A DNA stretch of 64,000 nucleotides from an uncultured Bacilli bacterium (GTDB taxonomy: Bacteria > Bacillota_I > Bacilli_A > RF39 > UBA660): NCBI GenBank assembly GCA_934157235.1, contig CAKPHH010000001.1, positions 310,001 through 374,000 of the forward strand, written 5' to 3'. Positions 18,682 to 25,946 of this stretch are shown in pieces. Each line of letters begins with the position of its first letter. Position 1 is the first letter of the stretch. A model generated the notes under the pieces. It did not search any database. It was not told where the DNA came from and saw only the letters and a list, made by a program, of their open reading frames with translations. The translations under genes and the position numbers were made by a program.

Positions 18682-19182
18682 ATGAAAATTGTTACAGATG
18701 AAGAAATACTTGTCCAGAAAAAAGATTTAATAAGTTTATTATATGATGGTAATCAAATACCTCAATCTATAGTTGAAACCATTTTTGGAGAAGGATGTAT
18801 AGTAGTCGATGGAAACAATAAAAATGACTTTGTAAGATTTACGTTACCATCCGAAATAAACTATTTAAATAATATTAAATGGATTCTTGACTATAGTTCT
18901 TTAAAATCCTTAACAGATGAAGAATTAAAACGTTTAGAAGATGTTTTTGTAAAACGTCACGCAAATGTCAAAGAAAAATATTTAGCTATGCCTGAAGAAG
19001 AAGGAGAAAGGAAAAAGTTCTTTGCTTTTCAAATTAGATGTGCCGAATATCAAATTCTAACTATCGAAGACTTTAAAGAACATAAAGATGCTCCTATAAA
19101 AGTAGTCAATGATTCTACTCCTGAAGCTACTAAAAAAGAATCTGGTATAAAGCAATTTATAAAATCTATCTTTAAAAAATAA
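18682..19182 (+). CDS. Hypothetical protein, 166 aa
   Basis: No family is recognised. The product is acidic and cytoplasmic, with a helix-rich centre (SLTDEELKRLEDVFVKRHANVKEKYLAM) and a Lys-rich C-terminal end (IKQFIKSIFKK) that could touch a membrane or nucleic acid. The start at 18682 has AAAGGAGG 7 nt upstream and a promoter directly before it. A strong terminator begins at the stop codon, so the gene stands alone. The gene at 21605, also about 183 residues and monocistronic on the plus strand, has a similar size and expression plan but no clear sequence match. Confidence 0.6.
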   Translation: MKIVTDEEILVQKKDLISLLYDGNQIPQSIVETIFGEGCIVVDGNNKNDFVRFTLPSEINYLNNIKWILDYSSLKSLTDEELKRLEDVFVKRHANVKEKYLAMPEEEGERKKFFAFQIRCAEYQILTIEDFKEHKDAPIKVVNDSTPEATKKESGIKQFIKSIFKK

Positions 19183-19220
19183 AACTACTATTTAAAAAAA
19201 ATAAATAGCAGTTTTTATTT
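19181..19220 (+). terminator. Intrinsic terminator
   Basis: AAAACTACTATTTA (from 19181) pairs with TAAATAGCAGTTTT, followed by TATTT. It ends the 18682 gene; the A-rich loop also gives T residues on the minus strand, after the tRNA. Confidence 0.8.
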
Positions 19221-19229
19221 GCAAAAAAA

Positions 19230-19305
19230 TGGTGCCGAGTAAAGGACTTGAACCTTCGACCTTTGCATTACGAATGCACTGCTCTACCAACTGAGCTAAT
19301 TCGGC
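19230..19305 (-). tRNA. tRNA-Thr (anticodon CGT)
   Basis: The reverse complement folds as a cloverleaf: acceptor GCCGAAT/ACTCGGC with one A-C mismatch, D arm GCTC-AGTTGGTA-GAGC, and anticodon loop TTCGTAA with anticodon CGT, reading ACG. The T loop is GGTTCAAGTCC. CCA is encoded. The second threonine tRNA is at 23197. Confidence 0.93.
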
Positions 19306-19337
19306 ATCTAACACTAAAATTATAGCAATATTCTTTT

Positions 19338-19712
19338 CTAAAAACAATCCTTAATAAATTTTTCTAATAATTCGTGAGCCTTTAAATTACTATTATCCTT
19401 AAAATAACCTTCAAGCAAACCAACATCTACGCTTAAAATATCTGGCTTATTAACTAAAATACTAGGAATATCAATCTTTTCTAAACTAAGAAGTCTTTCT
19501 AAAATCTTTCTAATATCATCCTCACTCCTACTAAAATAATTAGGATTAGCAGTAATAATATCAAGAAGTTGAGCTTGACTGCATCCAATATCAACTAATA
19601 TATAAATATAAGTAATCATCTCTAAATCACTCATATCTTTTATATGATTGTTTGCATCAATCATTTTAAGTATCTCACTCTCATTAAGATTTAAGTTGTA
19701 TAAATAATCCAT
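19338..19712 (-). CDS. Small protein with mTERF-like helical repeats
   Basis: The 124-residue protein is built of helix pairs such as ANPNYFSRSEDDIRKILERL and SILVNKPDILSVDVGLLEGY. These repeat the pattern NPxxLxxS-E-x-I-xxxLxxL of mTERF-type solenoids. The ATG at 19712 follows GGTGATACTA; the longer frame would add a hydrophobic N-terminus (NWFFFYDIIFLVIL) that has no ribosome binding site. It may be a relative of the central part of the 603-residue protein at 932. Function unknown; nucleic acid binding is inference. Confidence 0.55.
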   Translation of the reverse strand: MDYLYNLNLNESEILKMIDANNHIKDMSDLEMITYIYILVDIGCSQAQLLDIITANPNYFSRSEDDIRKILERLLSLEKIDIPSILVNKPDILSVDVGLLEGYFKDNSNLKAHELLEKFIKDCF

Positions 19713-19737
19713 TAGTATCACCAGAAAAATTATATCA

Positions 19738-19768
19738 TAAAAGAAAAACCAATTCAAACGAATTGGTC
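19738..19768 (-). terminator. Intrinsic terminator
   Basis: ACCAATTC (19748-19755) pairs with GAATTGGT (19760-19767), with TTTTTCTTTT following on the minus strand. It ends the 19768 gene. Confidence 0.8.
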
Positions 19769-20199
19769 TATAAGTATTTCTTTAATATTTCAAGACTTTT
19801 CTCTTGCATTGCTACAAATTCACTAATAATTTTAGAAACGTCATTATCAATCTCTTTATTATTTAAAATTCTTCTACCTTCAATGATCCCCATATTAGTT
19901 CCTTTTACTAATAGCTCAGCTATTTTAGAATTACTTCTATCATTAAAAGTCTTCATCTCTATTCCCCACCAAGTCATAGCCTTAGCCATCGAACTAACTT
20001 CATGTGGTGTATCCGTATCATTATATTTCTTATAAATCTTATCTATCTTTTCTGCAATAACTTTATACTTATCATATTCTCCTTTAAGTACTTTCATAAA
20101 TTCTGCATCTTCTACTTTTTCCATCGTAAAGCTAATAGCATCCATGCCCATACTAGCACCTTTATTTACTTCATCTAATGCATTAATATTTTCTTCCAT
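19768..20199 (-). CDS. Hypothetical helical-bundle protein, 143 aa
   Basis: The protein is almost entirely helical, with four amphipathic stretches in the style of a four-helix bundle (EEFMKVLKGEYDKYKVIAEKI-like helix, then MAKAMTWWGIEMKTF, then KIAELLVKGTNMGIIEGRRIL, then ISEFVAMQEKSLEILKKYL). Stress-related ferritin-like proteins have such bundles, but I see no metal-ligand pattern (ExxH), so I do not assign it to them. GGAGG stands before the ATG. It is a single gene with its own terminator. Confidence 0.6.
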   Translation of the reverse strand: MEENINALDEVNKGASMGMDAISFTMEKVEDAEFMKVLKGEYDKYKVIAEKIDKIYKKYNDTDTPHEVSSMAKAMTWWGIEMKTFNDRSNSKIAELLVKGTNMGIIEGRRILNNKEIDNDVSKIISEFVAMQEKSLEILKKYL

Positions 20200-20251
20200 A
20201 AAATTCCTCCTATAGTTAATATAAGTAGAATTTTATTCTTTATACATTAAT

Positions 20252-20818
20252 CTAATAATTTGTTCTAAGTTCAAATATCGCTACATACTCCTGATATTTA
20301 CCAACTCTTTCTAAATATACAGAGAATTCAACTACTGTATCAAATAAATCATGTTTAAATATATAATCAATTATCTTATCAATATTAGGAATATATTTAA
20401 TTTTTTTATCATAATAATTTGTACTGATATTCCAAGTTGGATCTCTTAAAACCATTCTTGTATTATATGAAGGATTATCACTTGCTAATAAATAAAATTT
20501 TTCTAAATCTCTACTAATATAAATATCTCCAATAAGTACATAATTCCCATATGCTTTACTACTAACCGCAATAGAAAAATTATTATCATATACTTTTATT
20601 AATTCTAAAACTTTTTCTCTAGAAACATTAAAAAAAGTCTTACCAGAACACTTTGTAGGATCTCTTAAAACATATATATTTTGATTATTCTCATCCAAAA
20701 ACTCTTCTACTTTAGAAAGTAACATATTATCAGTAGGATCAAAAACCTTTTCTGTAAAATAATTTAATCCTAACTTTTCTAAATAATATAAACTTTCTTC
20801 TTTATTTCTAATAATCAT
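20252..20818 (-). CDS. Hypothetical protein, 188 aa
   Basis: The family is not recognised. The N-terminal part NKEESLYYLEKLGLNYFTEKVF resembles the start of proteins that bind ligands through an ATP-grasp-like strand order, and IYVLRDPTKCSGKTFF repeats later as MVLRDPTWNISTNY, so two similar LRDPT segments exist about 70 residues apart. No catalytic motif can be named. The ATG at 20818 follows GGTGAATTT. Downstream lies a pseudogene in the upstream direction of transcription, with no shared operon. Confidence 0.5.
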   Translation of the reverse strand: MIIRNKEESLYYLEKLGLNYFTEKVFDPTDNMLLSKVEEFLDENNQNIYVLRDPTKCSGKTFFNVSREKVLELIKVYDNNFSIAVSSKAYGNYVLIGDIYISRDLEKFYLLASDNPSYNTRMVLRDPTWNISTNYYDKKIKYIPNIDKIIDYIFKHDLFDTVVEFSVYLERVGKYQEYVAIFELRTNY

Positions 20819-20869
20819 AAATTCACCATTTAAATTATATCAATAAATTCTCATCTAATAAAGTTTTAT

Positions 20870-21486
20870 CTAAATCAATTTAGTAATAATTACATAGGCA
20901 TTAATATCTGGAACTAAAGTTAAAACAACATCATTATTAGTTCTACCACCTAAACTAATCCTATCATTGGCCTCTAGTGTAGTAACACAAGTCCCATAGA
21001 AATCACTGTCCGTATTAGTAACTAAATCTTTACTAATAGTATTTCCATCAATAGCCTCTCCATTTCTTAATAATTCTGTAAAAAATGCCGTATCACTAGA
21101 AATAGAGCCTTAAAAATAATATTCCAATTTATAAATACCATTCTCCAATATAATAAAATCACTATTATCTTCTAAATTGATTTCTCTAGCTTCCCCATTT
21201 CTATTTAAAGAAACTTTCACAACTTCTTGTTTAGTTAAATTAAGAATTATTCCTAAATACTAAATTTATAACCAAACGCCAAAATAACACTTGGTCCTGT
21301 TGGTCCAGTACATCCCATTGGTATTTCAAAATCTAATATATGTTTACCAAAACTATATGCATCAATAACCAAAGCTTTCCTATCTGGAGGAAGTGTCTTT
21401 GTCTTTCTAACTTCTATTGCATCTTTCTCTCCTCTTGGTCCCTCTAAGTAACAATTACTAAACCCACAATTTTTTCTCATAAACAT
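20870..21486 (-). pseudogene. Decayed collagen-like/BclA-type surface protein gene
   Basis: From 21486 the frame reads MFMRKNCGFSNCYLEGPRGE and later GCTGPTGPSVILAFGYKFSI, then hits a stop at 21253. A one-base shift at about 21243-21256 restores a second frame with LNLTKQEVVKVSLNRNGEA and LENGIYKLEYYF. It then meets an in-frame TAA at 21110-21112 and continues in the same frame with GSISSDTAFFTELLRNGEA, DRISLGG, and DINAYVIITKLI before a final stop at 20870. Together this is a Gly-Pro-Thr collagen-like stub plus a TNF/C1q-like jelly-roll domain as in exosporium protein BclA. At least one frameshift and one stop are needed to explain it, and only two or three GPT triplets remain. Confidence 0.72.
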
Positions 21487-21550
21487 TACCACTTTACTAA
21501 ATTTTATGTAAATCCAACAACTATAAATAATGAATTGAACTAGCAAAACT

Positions 21551-21578
21551 TTGACTTTTAGATTATTTAGTCTATAAT
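21551..21578 (+). promoter_or_regulatory. Sigma-A type promoter of the 21605 gene
   Basis: TTGACT, a 16-nt spacer and TATAAT, followed by AAAAAAGGAGGTG before the ATG at 21605. Confidence 0.8.
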
Positions 21579-21604
21579 ATAAAGATGAAAAAAGGAGGTG
21601 CAAC

Positions 21605-22156
21605 ATGGAATTAGATAATTTTAGATATCGTAATCAGTTCAATATAACTGGAAAATTAACTCAATCTCTTTCTAAAATAATATCCGCAAAAGAAAACGGT
21701 CATTATATTTGTGGAATTATAGGCTTTAACACAGAAGCTCATAAAGAAATAGTATACGAAACCAAAGAACATGGAATCATTATGCCAACACTAAGTTCGT
21801 TTGGCTATATCGAAAAATGTAATGGTGAATATAAAGAAGAAACTATTGAAAGTAGTCCTTATAGTTATTTTGTTGTTATTGATAAAGAAACTTATAAATT
21901 TTTCTCGAGAATAACAAGTGCTTTCAGTAAGCAAAAAGATATGGAAAATGTTTTAAACATTCTTTGTCCATTTCATCAAGAATATGAAGGTGTCTTAAAT
22001 TCTTCCGAATTAGTTGAAAGATATCCTTACTTACAAGAATTCTTTGATTATATCGATACTTGGCGTATGGAAAATAATCGAGCAACCATCGATGATGAAG
22101 TTATAACAGCCGCAACAGAAAAAGTTTTACCAAAAAAAGAATATAAAAAACAATAA
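21605..22156 (+). CDS. Hypothetical protein, 183 aa
   Basis: No family recognised. The protein is soluble with a predicted alpha/beta N-terminal part (HYICGIIGFNTEAHKEIVYETK, then SPYSYFVVIDKETYKFF) and a helical C-terminal part. The near-consensus promoter, a strong GGAGGTG site 6 nt before the ATG and a perfect terminator suggest steady expression as a single gene. The mention of paired short-chain strands CGIIGFN and YFVVID may reflect a small nucleotide-binding core, but no motif confirms it. Confidence 0.6.
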   Translation: MELDNFRYRNQFNITGKLTQSLSKIISAKENGHYICGIIGFNTEAHKEIVYETKEHGIIMPTLSSFGYIEKCNGEYKEETIESSPYSYFVVIDKETYKFFSRITSAFSKQKDMENVLNILCPFHQEYEGVLNSSELVERYPYLQEFFDYIDTWRMENNRATIDDEVITAATEKVLPKKEYKKQ

Positions 22157-22157
22157 T

Positions 22158-22188
22158 AAAAACTACTATTCAGTAGTTTTATTTTTTT
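22158..22188. terminator. Bidirectional intrinsic terminator
   Basis: AAAACTACT (22159-22167) pairs with AGTAGTTTT (22172-22180) around a 4-nt loop, with A/T runs on both sides. It lies between convergent genes and includes the stop codon of the minus-strand one. Confidence 0.88.
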
Positions 22189-23098
22189 CAAATATTTTTC
22201 CCTTTTCCACTTGGTTTGGTCTTATCTCATGCATTTCTCTGCAAAAAGCAATTTCACTCCATAATTCTAAAGCTTCTCCCTTACCCTTAAAAATACTTGT
22301 TAAAGTATCTAAAGAATAATCATACAAACTAGATTTATCAATTAAAATATCTCCATCACAAGAATTGATTGGATTGTTAATAATACCCCATTCCCATTCA
22401 TCTAAAGTATCATCATAGAATTGATCATCAGCAAAAAACTCTCTAACTAAAGTTTCCTTTTCTTTTCTTGTCCAATTAGAATTCTTTAATATTTGATACC
22501 TAATATCATAAGGATAAACTCCATGTGCCTGTTTTGTACTTAAAGTATTAAAAACATCATTTGCATACTCTGAAGCAGTTTTTCTTCCAACCGGTGTAAC
22601 AAAACCCTCACCACAAAATACTGTTACTTTCTCATCACTTACACCAATTTCATCAAGCATTTTTGAAAACTCTTCTCTATTTTGTTTAAAACGTATTGTT
22701 CCACTCTTGTTCATTGCCTCATCTACTGCAAAAGCCTTTTGTTCCGCAGTTAATTTCAACTCAGGATTCCATAAACTCATTAACAAGAACGAATAACCAC
22801 CATTAGAAGCACCCTCCGCAACAATCCTTGCTATATCTTTATTTGTATAAATAGCATCAATTAAGTTGTCGTAAGCTTCTTCATCAACATTTTCAAAGTC
22901 CATTAACATCGTACTTGCTATCGCAATACCTCTTACTATATCTCTTTCTCCAAACTTATCTTTTTTAACTTGTACAGCCTCTCTTAAAATAGCAGGATCT
23001 CCTTTTATCATAGACCATAACTTTAAAGCATTTTCAAAAGAACCATTATTATGAAACGCTCTATATAATTCATCATCTAATTTTTCTACATTAATCAT
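22166..23098 (-). CDS. Hypothetical protein, 310 aa
   Basis: I do not recognise the family. It is a soluble, helix-rich, acidic protein. Segments such as DELYRAFHNNGSFENALKLWSMIKGD and IVRGIAIASTMLMDFENVDEEAYDNLIDAIY look like TPR/HEAT-type helical repeats, and the C-terminal region (FADDQFYDDTLDEWEWGIINNP) is aromatic and acidic. GGGAGGTAATGGT stands before the ATG at 23098. It is transcribed alone, towards a bidirectional terminator. No active-site pattern is seen. Confidence 0.58.
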   Translation of the reverse strand: MINVEKLDDELYRAFHNNGSFENALKLWSMIKGDPAILREAVQVKKDKFGERDIVRGIAIASTMLMDFENVDEEAYDNLIDAIYTNKDIARIVAEGASNGGYSFLLMSLWNPELKLTAEQKAFAVDEAMNKSGTIRFKQNREEFSKMLDEIGVSDEKVTVFCGEGFVTPVGRKTASEYANDVFNTLSTKQAHGVYPYDIRYQILKNSNWTRKEKETLVREFFADDQFYDDTLDEWEWGIINNPINSCDGDILIDKSSLYDYSLDTLTSIFKGKGEALELWSEIAFCREMHEIRPNQVEKGKIFEKNKTTE

Positions 23099-23196
23099 AC
23101 CATTACCTCCCTTTGATTATGTGTTATAACATAAAAACGACCATTTTACAAGTCGTTTTAAATTTTCACTCGAAAAGTCCGAGTTTCCTATCAATC

Positions 23197-23270
23197 TGGT
23201 GCCGATAGCAAGAATTGAACTTGCCGCTGATCCTTACCAAGGACCTGTATTGCCACTATACTATATCGGC
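23197..23270 (-). tRNA. tRNA-Thr (anticodon GGT)
   Basis: Cloverleaf on the minus strand: acceptor GCCGATA/TATCGGC is perfect, the D arm is GTAT-AGTGGCA-ATAC, and the anticodon loop TTGGTAA gives anticodon GGT, reading ACC and ACU. CCA is encoded. The next tRNA is 39 nt upstream, so the two are probably one transcript. Confidence 0.93.
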
Positions 23271-23309
23271 ATAAGACCATATTATCATAAAGTCTAAAAA
23301 AACACAATA

Positions 23310-23384
23310 TGGTGTTCAAGGTGAGAATCGAACTCACATCATTTCCGTCGGAGGGAAATATTTTATCCATTAAACTACTCGAAC
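23310..23384 (-). tRNA. tRNA-Arg (anticodon CCG)
   Basis: Minus-strand cloverleaf with acceptor GTTCGAG, anticodon stem TTTCC/GGAAA and loop CTCCGAC; the anticodon CCG reads CGG, a rare codon in such an AT-rich genome. CCA is encoded. It lies 10 nt after the lipoprotein gene at 23395. Confidence 0.93.
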
Positions 23385-23394
23385 AAAAAAGGAC

Positions 23395-23871
23395 TTAATC
23401 CTCCTCACAGGTAACTCCATACTTCTCTGCAAAACTAAGCCAATCAGCTAATTTTACTTTTCCATCTTTAACAACGTTATCCTCTTCGCCTTCTATTTCT
23501 AAAAGCTTCTTAATATCTATCTTAGCGTAATTAATAATAGTATCACTAATAATACTATTTTCATCTCTTGTAACAGTATTATCATAATACTTTAATCCTT
23601 CATATTGTTTAAAAATATTTTTATATGCTTCTTCATAAGTATCAAGAACACTACTATCTTCACTAGTAACCTTTTCTACTGAATGTAAAATTGTTACATA
23701 ATCTTCTTCATAGTAAATTTCGTAATTCATCACTGAAGTTCCATTTGTTACTTCTCCTTTACGACTACATATCTTCTTTCCATCAGCACTCGCAACATTA
23801 CCAGTCACACATCCTGACAAAAGAAAAGTAATCATCAATAATAAAAAACTACTTACTACTATCTTTTTCAT
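23395..23871 (-). CDS. Lipoprotein of unknown function
   Basis: The 158-residue product starts MKKIVVSSFLLLMITFLLSG and has the lipobox LLSGC, so it should be lipid-anchored outside the membrane. The mature part contains GKKICSRKGEVTNGTSVMNYEIYYEEDYVTIL-like strands, as in small lipoproteins of the DUF1307 type, in which a short beta region is followed by a helix with a conserved IIDYT-like motif (here SDTIINYAKIDI). That likeness is weak. The ATG at 23871 is used. It overlaps the end of the DUF1003 gene by 23 nt, so the two are translationally linked. Confidence 0.68.
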   Translation of the reverse strand: MKKIVVSSFLLLMITFLLSGCVTGNVASADGKKICSRKGEVTNGTSVMNYEIYYEEDYVTILHSVEKVTSEDSSVLDTYEEAYKNIFKQYEGLKYYDNTVTRDENSIISDTIINYAKIDIKKLLEIEGEEDNVVKDGKVKLADWLSFAEKYGVTCEED

Positions 23872-24382
23872 CCGGATCATCCTCTAATAATTTTATAATT
23901 TTCTTTTGATTCCTTAACATCTCATTAATATGATCATGTAAAGATTCAAGTATAAGTTCACTCTTTAAGTCAGTTCGATAATCATTCTGGTTTCTCAAAC
24001 TATCCTTCTCAGCTTGTCGATTTTGACTCATCATAATAATTGGTGCCTGTATTGCCGCAATACAAGATAAGACCAAATTAAGAAGTGTATAAGGAAATGG
24101 ATCAGGTGCACTACCATCTATTAAAATATAAGTATTAATAATAATCCAAATAATTAAAAAAAGTATAAACCCTAACACAAAAGTCCAGCTACCGGCAATC
24201 TCACTGACTTTATCAGCTGCCCTATCACCAAATGACATCTTCTGAGCCTCTTGTTTATCAACATCAATCGCAATAGGTTGTTCCACTAATAAATCCAATA
24301 ATTCCTCTTCATCTTGTGCCTCAAGTTCGGCATTCTTTAATAACATTTTAACAATATCTTTTTTTGTTTTTCTCTTTTCCAT
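23849..24382 (-). CDS. DUF1003 family membrane protein
   Basis: The 177-residue protein has two membrane helices (about residues 58-78 and 92-115) in the DUF1003 arrangement: FGDRAADKVSEIAGSWTFVLGF before helix 1, DPFPYTLLNLVLSCIAAIQAP with helix 2, and IIMMSQNRQAEKDSLRNQNDYR directly after it. The function of the family is not known. The N-terminus is acidic (EDEEELLDLLVEQP). It starts the two-gene unit with the lipoprotein gene. Confidence 0.9.
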   Translation of the reverse strand: MEKRKTKKDIVKMLLKNAELEAQDEEELLDLLVEQPIAIDVDKQEAQKMSFGDRAADKVSEIAGSWTFVLGFILFLIIWIIINTYILIDGSAPDPFPYTLLNLVLSCIAAIQAPIIMMSQNRQAEKDSLRNQNDYRTDLKSELILESLHDHINEMLRNQKKIIKLLEDDPDEKDSSK

Positions 24383-24422
24383 AACGCTTCACCATAAAAA
24401 TTATAACACATCTTTCTAAAAC

Positions 24423-24453
24423 ATAAAAGAAAAAGTAGTAACATTACTACTTT
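24423..24453 (-). terminator. Intrinsic terminator of the hydrolase gene
   Basis: AAAGTAGTAA (24432-24441) pairs with TTACTACTTT (24444-24453), followed on the minus strand by TTCTTTTATG. It overlaps the last codons of the hydrolase gene. Confidence 0.8.
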
Positions 24454-25292
24454 AAAAATGCAATTATTTCTTTTGCTACCTCATTAAGTAAAACTTCATC
24501 CATTTCATCTAAAAAACCATGTCCACAAAATTCAAGTTCAACTAACTTATTATTTTCATTATTAGAAAAAGCCTCATAAAATTTCAAAACCTCATCCTTT
24601 AAAGGATCCGCATTTCCTACCATAAATAACATATTATTTTGAATAGTAGAAACATCTTCTAAAGTTAGAAGAACATCTTTATTCCCCTTTAACTTCTTAG
24701 AATCTAAATACTTCTTATAAAACTTTTCTAATTTTTTCGTAAAATCATTATCTAACTCTTTAGTTTTCTTCTTTGCAAAACTATTTGCCAAAATCGGATA
24801 AAATAACACTAATTTATTATCCTTATTCTGACTCTTTTTAATAATGCTAAGAGCAAGTGTTGCTCCTACCGAATCTCCCATCAATGTAATATTAGAACTT
24901 GCAATTCCCAATTTTTCTAGCTCCAAAGACAAATATGAAAAACTAGCAAAACATTTATCAAATACTTCTAAATAATTAAATTCTTCTAAATCATCCAAAT
25001 CCAAAGCAATAACCAATTCTTCAGTCTCATACGCTATATTTTTAATAATTTCCGAATAGTCGCCCAGACAACCAGACACTTCACCAAAACCCGGAATATA
25101 TATAATAACCTTTGAAATATTAGAAACTTTCTTCGGATAAAAAACCCTTACTGGCAAAACTTCATCATTAAAAACAATCCTATAACTAGAAATATTTTTC
25201 TTAGATATTGTTGGATGAATAATTTCATACACTGTTCTATATAATTTATACTTAAGTGTCTTATCAAAGCTATTAACACTTGTTGTTTTCAT
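24447..25292 (-). CDS. Alpha/beta hydrolase (esterase type)
   Basis: The 281-residue protein carries the alpha/beta-hydrolase triad in order: the nucleophile elbow LMGDSVGATLALS, the acid in MVGNADPLKDE and the base in ELEFCGHGFLDEM. An early VIIYIPGFGEVSGCLGDY replaces the usual HGGG oxyanion loop of the HSL/Abhydrolase_3 group. Its substrate cannot be told. The start at 25292 (MKTTSVNSF) follows GGTGGTAG; the longer frame would cross the upstream terminator. It stands after a plsC-acs operon but is cut off from it by a terminator, so co-regulation with lipid synthesis is not implied. Confidence 0.8.
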   Translation of the reverse strand: MKTTSVNSFDKTLKYKLYRTVYEIIHPTISKKNISSYRIVFNDEVLPVRVFYPKKVSNISKVIIYIPGFGEVSGCLGDYSEIIKNIAYETEELVIALDLDDLEEFNYLEVFDKCFASFSYLSLELEKLGIASSNITLMGDSVGATLALSIIKKSQNKDNKLVLFYPILANSFAKKKTKELDNDFTKKLEKFYKKYLDSKKLKGNKDVLLTLEDVSTIQNNMLFMVGNADPLKDEVLKFYEAFSNNENNKLVELEFCGHGFLDEMDEVLLNEVAKEIIAFLK

Positions 25293-25314
25293 ACTACCAC
25301 CAATTATATAATAA

Positions 25315-25348
25315 CATAAAAAGAAAAGTTCTCTTTCCCAAACTTTTC
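25315..25348 (-). terminator. Intrinsic terminator of the plsC-acs operon
   Basis: GAAAAGTT (25323-25330) pairs with AACTTTTC (25341-25348); the minus strand then runs into TTTTTATG. It lies between the last plsC and the hydrolase gene. Confidence 0.75.
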
Positions 25349-25358
25349 TCACTTTACA

Positions 25359-25946
25359 CTATTTACCAGTATTTTCAGCAATTAACTCTTCTATCTCTGA
25401 AACTAATCTTTTATTAGCCCTTTCCAAGTCATCTGAGGCTACAAAACCTTTCCCAAATCTAACAGTTAATTTATTATTAAATAATCTATATTTTCCAGTT
25501 ATCGCAAAAGGTACAATTAAAGCACCACTCTTATTAGACATTGAAACTGCTCCATACTTAAATGGTAATAATCCTTTTAAAGACTTATTTCTTGTTCCTT
25601 CTGGAAAGATGCCTAATACTTCACCTTCTCTAAGTACCTCAAGTGCCGCCTCTTTACTTTCTGTATTATCATGACCTCTATCAACTGGTATACAGCCTAC
25701 AACTTTAAAAAACCACCCAATTGGACTATTAAATAACTCTTTCTTAGCCATATAATGAACAGGTCTTTTCGTAGACAATATTGGCATACAAGGATCAAAT
25801 ATATGTCTATGGTTACCAGCCAGTATTACGCCACCATCTTTTGGTATTTTTTCTCTTCCTACAATCTTAGGTCTAAAAAAGATTAAAAAGAAAATTCCCA
25901 ATAATCCTTTAAAAAACCTAAAACCAAGCATCTTATTCTTCTTCAT
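25359..25946 (-). CDS. plsC: 1-acyl-sn-glycerol-3-phosphate acyltransferase (third copy)
   Basis: PlsC makes phosphatidate from lysophosphatidate at the membrane face. The HX4D catalytic motif (GNHRHIFDPC) and FPEGTRNKSL are present, with an N-terminal membrane-contacting helix (residues about 7-24). The 195-residue length is normal. It is most like the copy at 27677: both have GFRFFKGL/SYRFFKAL starts and share FRPKIVG/YRPTIIG. Its start overlaps the preceding acs gene by 14 nt, exactly as in the other acs-plsC pair, which supports duplication of a two-gene unit. Confidence 0.92.
   Translation of the reverse strand: MKKNKMLGFRFFKGLLGIFFLIFFRPKIVGREKIPKDGGVILAGNHRHIFDPCMPILSTKRPVHYMAKKELFNSPIGWFFKVVGCIPVDRGHDNTESKEAALEVLREGEVLGIFPEGTRNKSLKGLLPFKYGAVSMSNKSGALIVPFAITGKYRLFNNKLTVRFGKGFVASDDLERANKRLVSEIEELIAENTGK

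Noticed and set aside
23197..23384. Possible insertion or prophage attachment site at the tRNA pair
   Set aside because: No integrase, no direct repeat of a tRNA 3' end and no other mobile genes are near.
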